NCBI GenBank assembly: GCA_015488535.1
Contig: WFNP01000072.1
Span: forward strand, 1 to 53,280
DNA length: 53,280 bases
Reading direction: 5' to 3'
DNA from: Nitratifractor sp.
GTDB taxonomy: Bacteria > Campylobacterota > Campylobacteria > Campylobacterales > Sulfurovaceae
Notes under the pieces: model-generated
Seen by the model: only the letters and a program-made list of their open reading frames with translations
The model's database searches: none
What the model was told of the DNA's origin: nothing
Made by a program: the position numbers and the translations under genes
In this document: positions 1-7,834 of the stretch, piece by piece
Layout of the letters: every line of letters starts with the position of its first letter
How positions within the stretch are numbered: position 1 is the stretch's first letter

Positions 1-1
1 A

Positions 2-922
2 ATGAGAGAAATTTCAAATAAATTAGGAATAAATATAAAATTACAAGATAACTTTTTATATACATCTCAAATTGTATTAAAAACACATAAAAAAATTATT
101 GCAAAGAAGCTGAAAGAAAAATTTGAATCCCACTCAATGCCAATTAAAGGCTTTATCGCGAAGGAGAAATTTAAATTGACAATTCCAAAACTTGACTTAA
201 CCTCACTTGTCATTGGTGTAATTTTACTTTTATTGACTGCATATATTGCTTTTATTTTAAATATAAATTCAGGGACACAATATTGGATTACAAGAATTTT
301 TGGAAGTTTAGGTACGGCATTGGTTATAACAGCATTTTCTAAGCATTCTATTCAAGCAAAAATAAATATTCCTACTTATGCTATAACAGCTACAGGAGCA
401 ATCGCAGTATTTTTATTACTATACCTTGTGAATCCTGCTAATGAACCTATATATAATACTAAGGCTAATGGAACAAATATTATAAATCATGGAAATAATA
501 ATATTGTTATTATTAATAAAAAATCAAATCAAAAGTTTTATAAACAATTTCAAATTGAAAAATCATTAAATACTCAATTATTAATTTTACTATCAAAGAA
601 TAATTCTGATTATTTACAAAAACTTGCATACGACCCAAAGTATTTAACTACAAACTTTATAAATTCATTTAACATTTATCAGAATATAGACAATAAAAAA
701 ACTATTTCTTATTTAGTAGAGTTAAGAAGTTTATTGATAGATATTAATAATAAAATTAAAAAACTACATGATGCTAACCTTGATATGTTAAGTGGAAATT
801 TACAAAGTATGCAACAAGCAGTTTTTAATTTTGCAAATGTGAGCAATCAAGCAAAAAGAGCCATAGAACTATATAGGCTTATAGAAGAAACACATAACAA
901 ATCATTGGAGAGAAATATTTGA
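2..922 (+). CDS. Hypothetical membrane protein, possibly 5'-truncated by the window edge
   Basis: I do not recognise this 306-residue product. It starts with an ATG at the second base of the window, so the true start may lie upstream. The first 60 residues are basic and soluble. Three hydrophobic segments follow (about residues 67-87, 96-113 and 123-143), then an Asn/Ile/Lys-rich region and a helical, coiled-coil-like C-terminal half (about 160-306). Base and codon use are clearly more AT-rich than in the housekeeping genes downstream, which suggests acquired DNA. Its stop codon lies in the left arm of a perfect inverted repeat, and a toxin-antitoxin pair follows in the same direction. The membrane topology is seen in the sequence; the function is unknown. 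Confidence 0.6.
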   Translation: MREISNKLGINIKLQDNFLYTSQIVLKTHKKIIAKKLKEKFESHSMPIKGFIAKEKFKLTIPKLDLTSLVIGVILLLLTAYIAFILNINSGTQYWITRIFGSLGTALVITAFSKHSIQAKINIPTYAITATGAIAVFLLLYLVNPANEPIYNTKANGTNIINHGNNNIVIINKKSNQKFYKQFQIEKSLNTQLLILLSKNNSDYLQKLAYDPKYLTTNFINSFNIYQNIDNKKTISYLVELRSLLIDINNKIKKLHDANLDMLSGNLQSMQQAVFNFANVSNQAKRAIELYRLIEETHNKSLERNI

Positions 923-944
923 CCCTGTGGCTCAAATATTTCTC
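910..944. repeat. 13-bp perfect inverted repeat, 9-base loop
   Basis: The arms GAGAAATATTTGA (910-922) and TCAAATATTTCTC (932-944) are perfectly complementary around the loop CCCTGTGGC. The left arm contains the last codons and the TGA stop of the upstream gene. No T-run follows on either strand, so it is not a textbook intrinsic terminator. It could still end transcription, stabilise the mRNA 3' end, or mark an insertion junction. Confidence 0.6.
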
Positions 945-966
945 AATTCAGTCGTTAGCATCATAT

Positions 967-995
967 TTGCATCTCAAGTCTTAATTTGGTACAAT
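967..995 (+). promoter_or_regulatory. Sigma70-type promoter of the toxin-antitoxin operon
   Basis: TTGCAT (967-972) and TACAAT (990-995) are separated by 17 bases and stand just upstream of the Shine-Dalgarno GAAGGAG (1005-1011) and the antitoxin ATG. This is the most complete -35/-10 pair noted in the window. Such operons are usually repressed by their own antitoxin at this position, but no clear operator palindrome was seen. Confidence 0.55.
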
Positions 996-1016
996 ATAAA
1001 GACTGAAGGAGATTTT

Positions 1017-1289
1017 ATGCAAATTGTAAACGATATAAAGCCTGTTACCTACCTCAAAAGTAGAACAGCTGATGTTCTAAAATATATCAACGAGACTCAC
1101 AGACCTATGATAATCACACAAAACGGTGAAGCAAAAGCGGTGATTCAAGATCCGAAAAGTTATGAAGATATGAAAAATGCTCTTGCAATTATGAAGCTTC
1201 TTTCATTTTCAGAAGAAGATATTAGGAGAGGAAATTTTCATAGTGAAGAAGAAGTTTTCGACTCTGTTGAAGCACTCCTTAACAAATGA
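1017..1289 (+). CDS. Antitoxin, Phd/YefM family
   Basis: This 90-residue protein is the labile antitoxin of a type II toxin-antitoxin pair. The N-terminal half carries the Phd/YefM DNA-binding fold pattern (VTYLKSRTADVLKYINETHRPMII, then QNGEAKAVI and a tyrosine in SYED). The acidic C-terminal tail (EEDIRRGNF, EEEVFDSVEALL) is the part that usually wraps around the toxin. The ATG at 1017 is chosen over an upstream in-frame GTG at 927 because it has GAAGGAG five bases upstream and begins where family members begin. Its TGA overlaps the toxin ATG as ATGA, so translation is probably coupled. Family assignment is firm; the target of the toxin is not visible. Confidence 0.88.
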   Translation: MQIVNDIKPVTYLKSRTADVLKYINETHRPMIITQNGEAKAVIQDPKSYEDMKNALAIMKLLSFSEEDIRRGNFHSEEEVFDSVEALLNK

Positions 1290-1627
1290 GTAAAACATAT
1301 CAAGTTCAATGGACTTCAAATGCAAAAGAAGACCTTTTAAATATCGTTGATTATATCAAACAAGATAGCGTGGTAAATGCAAGAAAAGTGTATGAACAAA
1401 TAAGAGAAAAAGCAAACTCCAGCAACTTTTTTCCATTAAGAGGTAGGGTTGTCCCTGAACTTCAAAAAGAAGGTATAACCATCTATAGAGAACTGATTGT
1501 ACAACCTTGGAGAGTAATGTATAAAATTGAAAACAATACTGTTTATATTATGGCTATATTTGATTCAAGACAAAATGTAGAAGAGTTGCTATTACAAAAA
1601 CTATTAAAAGCAAGAATACAAGAATAA
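1286..1627 (+). CDS. Toxin, RelE/ParE superfamily
   Basis: This 113-residue protein is the toxin partner of the preceding antitoxin, sharing four bases (ATGA) with it. The pattern W-T-x-x-A-x-x-D-L near residues 10-18, the mid-protein G-R-V-V-P-E-L, the Y-R-E-L-I segment and WRVMYKI followed by IMAIFDSRQN fit the ParE/RelE fold. The conserved arginine of YREL and a hydrophobic strand near the C-terminus resemble ParE-type members more than ribosome-dependent RelE, so gyrase inhibition is more likely than mRNA cleavage. That last point is inference. The length is normal and the frame intact, so the module looks functional. Confidence 0.87.
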   Translation: MSKTYQVQWTSNAKEDLLNIVDYIKQDSVVNARKVYEQIREKANSSNFFPLRGRVVPELQKEGITIYRELIVQPWRVMYKIENNTVYIMAIFDSRQNVEELLLQKLLKARIQE

Positions 1628-1701
1628 TTACCAAGTGATAATAATAGATTTTACACAATCAGCTATATTCTTATTTAATGTGACATAAGTTAAAAACCTC
1701 T

Positions 1702-2505
1702 CTATCTTTTCTTTTTAAAACTCTTTATACCTCTTTTTGAGACAGATATAAACGCCAGTAGAAATATAGCTTCCAAAATCATAGATATGACAGTCACTTT
1801 AAGAGTGCCGTGATTATCATCTGTATATGGCAAACCTCCCGTATTCATACCGAAAAAGCCCGTTACCAGCGTCAGAGGCAGGAATATGGCAGATATAATA
1901 GTCAGCCAATACATAATTTTGTTCATATGCTCATCTACTTTTGTGCGGTAAAAACTGTGCAGGTTGTCCAGCTTTTCCATTGCTGATTTGGACAGATAAT
2001 CTATACGACGCATATGCTCTAAGAGGTCTTCATACTCCATTTTTTCAAAACCCTCAAAGTTTTTATAACGATGTATAAATCTCTCAAATGATATTACAGC
2101 GTGCAGCATAAGCCTGTTTATAAGTGATACATCTTTTTTATACATTAACCACTTATCCATAAAATGGCTGTCGGTGCTATCACTGTATAGACTCTCTTCA
2201 AGTCTGTCTATATCTATATGGTATGATTGAATCTCGGATAAAATATTGTCTATTTTTGCATCCAAATATCCATGTAGCGAATCAAAACCTCCCATTTTGA
2301 TAAGTTGTTTGCTATCTCTGGAGTATTTATATACCTCATTATTCTCTATAACAAAAGCATAAGAGTGGATAGTAATTCCCTCTCTGTCTATTTCGGGCAA
2401 TCTCATTATAAGTGCTGAATAGTCATTTGCACTCTCAAATACCGACGGATGGTCTGATGTCTCTATATCCTCCAGGATAATCTCATCTATATTATCTATG
2501 GTCAT
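1702..2505 (-). CDS. CorA/ZntB-family divalent cation transporter
   Basis: This 267-residue inner-membrane protein belongs to the CorA metal ion transporter family. A long soluble N-terminal domain leads into a stalk helix and two C-terminal membrane helices. The family signature Gly-Met-Asn (GMNTGGLPY) ends the first helix, and a basic tail (KRGIKSFKKKR) follows the second. The glycines after GMN resemble ZntB and related transporters as much as CorA, so the ion (Mg, Co, Ni or Zn) cannot be fixed from sequence. The start at 2505 is preferred over one 19 codons upstream because AGGA lies just before it and the upstream extension would run into the divergent promoter region. Confidence 0.85.
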   Translation of the reverse strand: MTIDNIDEIILEDIETSDHPSVFESANDYSALIMRLPEIDREGITIHSYAFVIENNEVYKYSRDSKQLIKMGGFDSLHGYLDAKIDNILSEIQSYHIDIDRLEESLYSDSTDSHFMDKWLMYKKDVSLINRLMLHAVISFERFIHRYKNFEGFEKMEYEDLLEHMRRIDYLSKSAMEKLDNLHSFYRTKVDEHMNKIMYWLTIISAIFLPLTLVTGFFGMNTGGLPYTDDNHGTLKVTVISMILEAIFLLAFISVSKRGIKSFKKKR

Positions 2506-2538
2506 ACTATTCCTATTTTTAAATATTTTTGTTGTCGC

Positions 2539-2544
2539 TATAAT
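2539..2544 (+). promoter_or_regulatory. -10 element (TATAAT) for the membrane-anchored gene at 2575
   Basis: A consensus TATAAT lies 30 bases before the ATG in the short gap between two divergent genes. No matching -35 is visible, as is usual for Campylobacterota vegetative promoters. Confidence 0.45.
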
Positions 2545-2574
2545 AACACAAACAAAGAGCATAAAGGCAATATT

Positions 2575-4011
2575 ATGAAAAATAGTATTTTAAAAATAGC
2601 AGGAGTTATATCTGTATTGTATATCTTGGCACTGATTTATATATCAAGCAATGCACAAAAGCAGTTTGACATCTATATCAATAGTATGAACAGATTGACT
2701 CCATCAATCAAATCCAAAGTCATCTCATTTGATGGCACATTGACAGGAGCCAAAGCCAAAGTCCAAACCAGTATAGATGACCCTGAGCTAAAAAATCGAG
2801 TAAATCAGATACTAAAATTACCAATAGAGACGGATATGAGACTCAAATATGGTCCGTTGGTATATTTGGCAGACAATATACACCTGGCAGTGGCAGGCAC
2901 GCAAAAGAGTATGAAAATCTCATCTATGATAAAAGATGACGCTTTAAATCAATACAAGAGTGTATTTCCCGATGATATAAATATAAACTTATACTCTCTC
3001 ATCTCATTTTCAAACAAAGCAAAAGAGTCAATGAAAATAGATATCAAAAAGGTGCTTGACAATCAAGAGGATTTGGAGTTTGATTTGACTCCCATCAAGA
3101 TAGACAGAGATTATGATATCTATACGCTAAAAGGTATAAACAAACTTCATATAGATAATCTAAAAATATATGAATTGACAAACAAAGAGCTGTTGGGCAG
3201 TCTCAATAATATAAACTCTTCATTTAAACTAGATGCTATCTCAAAAGATGGATTGGTATATGGTGATTACAATATAGGAGCGGAGCAAATAACTATAAAT
3301 ACAGAAAAACAAAATCAGAGTATAAAATTTTCATCTAAAAGCAAAATATCACTAAAAAACTCTGACAAAGAGTATGCAACTTTAAAGATAGAGAGTAAAT
3401 TAAAGACTCTAAATCCTACTGCCAAAACTCTTGCAATGGGTATCAACTCTGCCAAAACAGTAATACAACTTCACAATTTGGGTCAAAAAGGTCTGGAAAA
3501 GTTGCTAACACTTCAAAAAAGAAGAATCCAAAACCAAAGAGCTATGCAAATAGCAGCTGCGAAAGGGGACAGTAAGGCTCTTGGCAGGGCTTTGGCAAAT
3601 ATAGCCAGACTGGATAATGAGTTTGTCCCTGTCCTCAATCATATATTTATCAAAGGCAAGAGTCAGATAGATATAGATGAAGAGATTCAAAGCGACAAAA
3701 AGAGCCATATAACTCTAAATGCTACATATATGGGCGAACCTCTAAGTGGTGATATTATGAATGCTCTTGTAGTACTTGCTTCAAGAGCCGACAGACTGTT
3801 TAATGCCCATCTTGATATCAAACTTGAAAAATCACTGACTCAAAAGCTATACCCTCAGGCAAGTTGGATACTTGATTCAATGGTAAATAAAGCAATGGCA
3901 AAAGATGAGAACGGATTTTATATTCTAAAAGCTGATATGAAAGATGGAAAAATCATTATCAACCATACCAAATATGCACCTCAAGAGTTGATAATGTTGA
4001 TTTTGATGTAA
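2575..4011 (+). CDS. Membrane-anchored protein of unknown function, possibly DUF945-like
   Basis: This 478-residue protein has one N-terminal hydrophobic segment (about residues 5-24) that should act as a signal anchor, leaving a large periplasmic domain. The remainder is a long series of alternating beta-rich stretches without cysteines or an obvious catalytic motif. A helical basic segment sits near residues 300-340 (KRRIQNQRAMQIAAAKGDSKALGRAL). The overall plan (anchor, then a long beta-repeat domain with an L-K-Y-G-P segment) resembles the YdgA/DUF945 family, but I hold that only as a possibility. It begins 69 bases from the divergent transporter gene and ends nine bases before the asparagine synthetase gene, so the latter two are probably co-transcribed. 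Confidence 0.7.
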   Translation: MKNSILKIAGVISVLYILALIYISSNAQKQFDIYINSMNRLTPSIKSKVISFDGTLTGAKAKVQTSIDDPELKNRVNQILKLPIETDMRLKYGPLVYLADNIHLAVAGTQKSMKISSMIKDDALNQYKSVFPDDININLYSLISFSNKAKESMKIDIKKVLDNQEDLEFDLTPIKIDRDYDIYTLKGINKLHIDNLKIYELTNKELLGSLNNINSSFKLDAISKDGLVYGDYNIGAEQITINTEKQNQSIKFSSKSKISLKNSDKEYATLKIESKLKTLNPTAKTLAMGINSAKTVIQLHNLGQKGLEKLLTLQKRRIQNQRAMQIAAAKGDSKALGRALANIARLDNEFVPVLNHIFIKGKSQIDIDEEIQSDKKSHITLNATYMGEPLSGDIMNALVVLASRADRLFNAHLDIKLEKSLTQKLYPQASWILDSMVNKAMAKDENGFYILKADMKDGKIIINHTKYAPQELIMLILM

Positions 4012-4020
4012 AGAGTTTTT

Positions 4021-5811
4021 ATGTGTTCTGTATTTGGGATAATCGGAAAATATGATAAAAAAAGAGCTGATACAGCATCAGATACAATATCTCACAGAGG
4101 CGAAGACGGTATTTGTGAGATAGCAGAGGATAATATCTATCTACACTACAACAGATTGGCTGTTACAGACATAGACAGAGATACCAAAATTGAACGATTT
4201 GATGATACACTAATCCTCTTTAACGGAGAGATATACAATTACAAAGAGTTGTCTGCCGGTGATGATATTTCTGAAGCTAGAGCAATATATGAAACATACA
4301 TTAAATATGGAGTGGATTTTGTATCACATCTGCGTGGTATGTATGCCATAGCCATAATTACACCTGATGAAGTGATACTTGCCAGAGATTTGTTTGGCAA
4401 AAAGCCTCTGTATTACTCAATAGAGAATAATAAATTAATATTTGCCAGTGAAGCAAGAGCCATCATCTCGTATAGAGGTAAGGCAAGAGTAGATAGAAAA
4501 ATATTTTCCCAACTGCTCTTTTTTCAGAGTGTAATACCTCCAAACAGCTTCTATCCTGATATCAGACAGTTAGCCCCCTCCGAAGTGCTTGTTTATGACA
4601 AAAAAAATAAAAGTGCCAAATCACTCTTCCCTTATACTCCTGTTTACAGCGGTAAATATATAGATAACAGAAACAAAGCCTTAAAAGAGATAGAGAAGCG
4701 TTTAAAAGAGGCTGTAGAGATAAGAATACCAAAAGAGGTCAAATGGGGATGTCTGCTCTCCGGTGGGCTGGATTCATCTCTAATCAGCTCTTTGTCAGCA
4801 CAAATCAGTGGCAAAATAGATACATTCAGTATAGGATATGAGGGCTTTGACAAATATGATGAGAGAGGCTATGCCCAAATTGTAGCCAGACATATCGGCT
4901 CAAATCACCATGAATTTGTAATGAGCAAAGATGACTTTTTAAAGAGTCTCAATGAGCTGACAGAGCATCTTGATGAGCCTCTTCTTGACCCTGCTGCCGT
5001 GCCTTTGTGGCATATGCTCAAGCAGATTAAAAAAGCGGGATTTAAAACTATCCTCAGTGGTGATGGTAGTGATGAGCTATTTATGGGATACAGACTCTAC
5101 AGAGAGTATTTTGATATAGAAAAAGCTTCAGAGCTGAGATATAAAAATTGGCTTAGAAACTACTTCAAAGCCAACTTTTCAATGAACAAAGAGTGGGAAA
5201 GATACAAAAGGATATTTAGCGACAGACTGCTGTTTCGCTCTATGGCGGAGCTGTTTACAGATTTGCAACTCAACAGACTCTTGAAGCTGAATGTAGCCGA
5301 TGACAGCTCATTGAGACATATAGAGCCTCTGTTTAACAGATTTGAAGATGCCGGAGGCAAAGACAAAAGAGACTGGTATAGCTACTGCGATATAAATACC
5401 CTGCTATCAGAGCTATTTTTGAAGAAACTAGACAGAGTATCTATGGCTCACACAATTGAGGCAAGAAGTCCATTTCTGGATAAAAATCTCGTAGAGTATA
5501 TATTCTCTATCGAGCCTTCTTTGAGATTGAGCGGTGAGATAAAAGCTCTGCTCAAAGATGTAGCCACTCCATACCTACCCAAAGAGATAATAGACAGAAA
5601 GAAAAAAGGATTCAGCTACCCATTCATTGAGTGGCTCAAAGAGAGCGGTGAGCTTGAAAAAATATATCAAGCCCAAAGAGAGTTTAAAATATTCAGAGAT
5701 GATGCTCTGGATGAATTGATAAAACGAAGCGGAAAACAGACTAGATTCAAGCACCATATTTATGCTATGTATTTTCTTTCAGCGTGGATGATAAAGCATT
5801 ATAATAGATGA
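4021..5811 (+). CDS. asnB: Asparagine synthetase (glutamine-hydrolysing)
   Basis: This 596-residue enzyme transfers the amide of glutamine to aspartate with ATP. The N-terminal class II glutamine amidotransferase domain has the nucleophile Cys2 and glutamine-site motifs (NRLAVTD, FNGEIYNY, ARDLFGKKPLYY). The synthetase domain carries the ATP pyrophosphatase loop SGGLDSS near residue 245, SGDGSDELFMGY, and LDRVSMAHTIEARSPFLD. One oddity is HRGED near residue 30, where most members read HRGPD. The protein could make free asparagine, or amidate a surface or peptide substrate as some paralogues do. The context does not decide this, although a polysaccharide locus lies 9 kb away. It follows the upstream gene by nine bases. 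Confidence 0.88.
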   Translation: MCSVFGIIGKYDKKRADTASDTISHRGEDGICEIAEDNIYLHYNRLAVTDIDRDTKIERFDDTLILFNGEIYNYKELSAGDDISEARAIYETYIKYGVDFVSHLRGMYAIAIITPDEVILARDLFGKKPLYYSIENNKLIFASEARAIISYRGKARVDRKIFSQLLFFQSVIPPNSFYPDIRQLAPSEVLVYDKKNKSAKSLFPYTPVYSGKYIDNRNKALKEIEKRLKEAVEIRIPKEVKWGCLLSGGLDSSLISSLSAQISGKIDTFSIGYEGFDKYDERGYAQIVARHIGSNHHEFVMSKDDFLKSLNELTEHLDEPLLDPAAVPLWHMLKQIKKAGFKTILSGDGSDELFMGYRLYREYFDIEKASELRYKNWLRNYFKANFSMNKEWERYKRIFSDRLLFRSMAELFTDLQLNRLLKLNVADDSSLRHIEPLFNRFEDAGGKDKRDWYSYCDINTLLSELFLKKLDRVSMAHTIEARSPFLDKNLVEYIFSIEPSLRLSGEIKALLKDVATPYLPKEIIDRKKKGFSYPFIEWLKESGELEKIYQAQREFKIFRDDALDELIKRSGKQTRFKHHIYAMYFLSAWMIKHYNR

Positions 5812-5826
5812 GGAGTAATTTTAGTA

Positions 5827-5840
5827 ACTGATGTTACGCA
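5827..5840. repeat. Copy 1 of a 14-bp dispersed motif, inside a 5+4+5 palindrome
   Basis: ACTGATGTTACGCA here recurs exactly, in inverted orientation, at 21279-21292. In this copy it overlaps the palindrome GTAAC-TGAT-GTTAC (5825-5838, to within a base). Both copies lie in gaps between genes. It may be a remnant of a dispersed non-coding repeat family. Confidence 0.5.
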
Positions 5841-5883
5841 TATAACTTGAAACGACCTTGTTTAAATACAATTTATTCTTGTT

Positions 5884-5961
5884 GGGGTGGGGCTAAAGCC
5901 TCACAAAAAAAGATTAGCTTCAAGAAGTAGAATTAAAGTCCCATCCCCTAAAATAGAGCTT
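5884..5961. repeat. Structured intergenic segment with imperfect inverted repeat
   Basis: GGGGTGGGGCT (5884-5894) is imperfectly complementary to AGTCCCATCCCC (5937-5948). A smaller hairpin, GTGGGGC-TAAA-GCCTCAC, spans 5887-5904. The segment is far more GC-rich than its surroundings and lies between the convergent asnB and glmS genes. TCCCCTAAAATAGA at 5944-5957 nearly matches 48611-48624. It may serve as a transcription barrier or be a decayed repeat element; no coding potential was seen. Confidence 0.4.
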
Positions 5962-6028
5962 CTTAACAATAGATTTAAAGTATTGTTTCAGCTCCACTTT
6001 AAAGCAACACCAAATCCACCTCTAATCT

Positions 6029-7834
6029 CTATTCTACGGTTACACTTTTAGCCAAATTTCTAGGCATATCTACATCATTACCCAGTCTGACAGATATCTC
6101 CAATGCAAGAAGCTGAGTTACCAACATCATCTCAAAAAACTCTGTCATGGGGTGAGAGTCATGTTTGATTGCTATAAAATCATCAGCTATATCAAAAGGC
6201 TCTGCCGATATAGCCAGTATTGTAGCATCTCTGGCACTGAGTTCTTCTACATTGGAGCGGATTTTATCAGACAAAATTGTAGAAGGCATCAGAGCTATCG
6301 TAAACAGTTCACTGTCTGCCAAAGCGATAGGTCCGTGTTTCATCTCCCCTGCCGGATACCCTTCGGCATGAAGGTAGCTAATCTCTTTGAGCTTCAAAGC
6401 ACCTTCAAGTGCAAGTGGATAAAAGAGGTCTCTTCCTATAAAAAAGAAACCGTGTCCGTGCAGGTAGCGTTTGCTGAGACGATGTATCTTTTGGTGCAAA
6501 GACTCCTCTACTCTCAATACCACAGGTATATGCCTCATAGCCTCTATCTCTTTGCTCAAAATCTGACTATCTATACCTCTATCTTGTGCCAGATAGAGTG
6601 AAAGCATCCATAGTGTCAATACCTGGGTAGCAAATGCTTTGGTGCTTGCCACACCTTTTTCTATACCGGCTCTTGTAAGGATAGATACATCACTCTCTCT
6701 TACTATAGATGAGTTATCCACATTGCATATTGCCAGACTTTTAAGACCTGCTCTTTTGACCATTTTGAGAGCCTCAAGAGTATCGGCAGTTTCACCGCTT
6801 TGGGATACGGAGATAAAGAGCGTTTTCTTCTGTAAAAGAGGCTCTTTGTATCTAAACTCCGAAGCTATCTCTACAGAGCATCTGATTTTTGAAATTCTCT
6901 CAAACAGATACGAAGCAGTAAGCGCGGCATGATAGCTGGTGCCACAGGCACATATACGGATATCTTCCACATCATCAAAAAAGCCCTGCGGTATCTCTTC
7001 AAAATTGATTTGGCTGTCCAAAACTCTGCCAAGCATAGTATCAGCAGTTACTATACTCTGCTCATATATCTCTTTTTCCATAAAAAATCTGTAACCATCT
7101 TTGCGGGCGGTATCCACATTGGCAGGTAGAGGTTTCATCTTGGGGCTAATCTCACTCTCACCGTTATACAGCAAAATATCTCCCATCTGGGCATATCCGT
7201 AATCACCGTCTTCGAGATAATAAGCCTCTCTTGCTCTGCCTATGACAGCAGTATCAGATGATGCAAAATAGACATCTTCTCCATCTGGAGCTATCAGAAG
7301 AGGAGAGCCATTCTTGGCAAAAAATATTTTACCCTCGGCAGAGCGACTGATTAGCAGTATGGCATATGCTCCTTCAAGCCTCCCTACTGTCTTTTTAAAG
7401 GCTTCAAAAGCCTCTAATCTCTGACTCAGATAAAACTCATAGAGATGGACTATCACCTCTGTATCTGTCTGACTCAAAAAGGCTATCCCCTCTTTTTCGA
7501 GTTCATCTTTTATCTCTTTGTAATTTTCGATGATACCATTGTGGACTACGAAACTCTCTTTGCCAAGATGCGGATGAGCATTTAGCTCTGTAGGTTTGCC
7601 GTGTGTAGCCCATCTGGTATGCCCTATCGCCACTCCAGGACCGTAGCTCTGAAAATTTTCAGTCTTTTTTATGAGATTGTCCAACTTGCCTACAGCCTTG
7701 AAATACTCTATATCATCTCCACTCAAAACTGCAATACCGGCAGAGTCATACCCTCTGTACTCCAACTCTTTTAATCCATCTAAAATAATCTCTTTTTTTT
7801 CTTTGGCTCCTGTATATCCTACTATTCCGCACAT
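6029..7834 (-). CDS. glmS: Glutamine--fructose-6-phosphate aminotransferase
   Basis: GlmS makes glucosamine-6-phosphate from fructose-6-phosphate and glutamine, the first step toward peptidoglycan and LPS amino sugars. The 601-residue sequence has Cys2 after the initiator (MCGIVGYTGA), the class II amidotransferase motifs HTRWATHG and HNGIIEN, and two SIS sugar-isomerase domains (CGTSYHAAL, SQSGETADT, STKAFATQ, EGALKLKEISY). It ends in the standard LAKSVTVE. The length is normal. The ATG has GGAGAG just upstream and lies 13 bases inside the glnD reading frame, so it is the last gene of a gdhA-glnD-glmS unit. No glmS ribozyme is expected, because the gene has no leader of its own. Confidence 0.97.
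   Translation of the reverse strand: MCGIVGYTGAKEKKEIILDGLKELEYRGYDSAGIAVLSGDDIEYFKAVGKLDNLIKKTENFQSYGPGVAIGHTRWATHGKPTELNAHPHLGKESFVVHNGIIENYKEIKDELEKEGIAFLSQTDTEVIVHLYEFYLSQRLEAFEAFKKTVGRLEGAYAILLISRSAEGKIFFAKNGSPLLIAPDGEDVYFASSDTAVIGRAREAYYLEDGDYGYAQMGDILLYNGESEISPKMKPLPANVDTARKDGYRFFMEKEIYEQSIVTADTMLGRVLDSQINFEEIPQGFFDDVEDIRICACGTSYHAALTASYLFERISKIRCSVEIASEFRYKEPLLQKKTLFISVSQSGETADTLEALKMVKRAGLKSLAICNVDNSSIVRESDVSILTRAGIEKGVASTKAFATQVLTLWMLSLYLAQDRGIDSQILSKEIEAMRHIPVVLRVEESLHQKIHRLSKRYLHGHGFFFIGRDLFYPLALEGALKLKEISYLHAEGYPAGEMKHGPIALADSELFTIALMPSTILSDKIRSNVEELSARDATILAISAEPFDIADDFIAIKHDSHPMTEFFEMMLVTQLLALEISVRLGNDVDMPRNLAKSVTVE

Noticed and set aside
945-972. GTTAGC-like sequence resembling an integron attC core beside a toxin-antitoxin cassette
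   Set aside because: It does not fit GTTRRRY and no matching RYYYAAC partner or attC-like pairing was found.
5824-5838. GTAAC-TGAT-GTTAC hairpin as terminator of asnB
   Set aside because: The stem is only five base pairs and no T-run follows; it is better described as part of the dispersed motif.
6152-6601. Open frames antisense to glmS
   Set aside because: They arise from codon bias of a highly conserved gene on the other strand and show no family features.
6029-7834. glmS ribozyme
   Set aside because: The gene starts inside glnD with no leader, and this ribozyme class belongs to Gram-positive bacteria.
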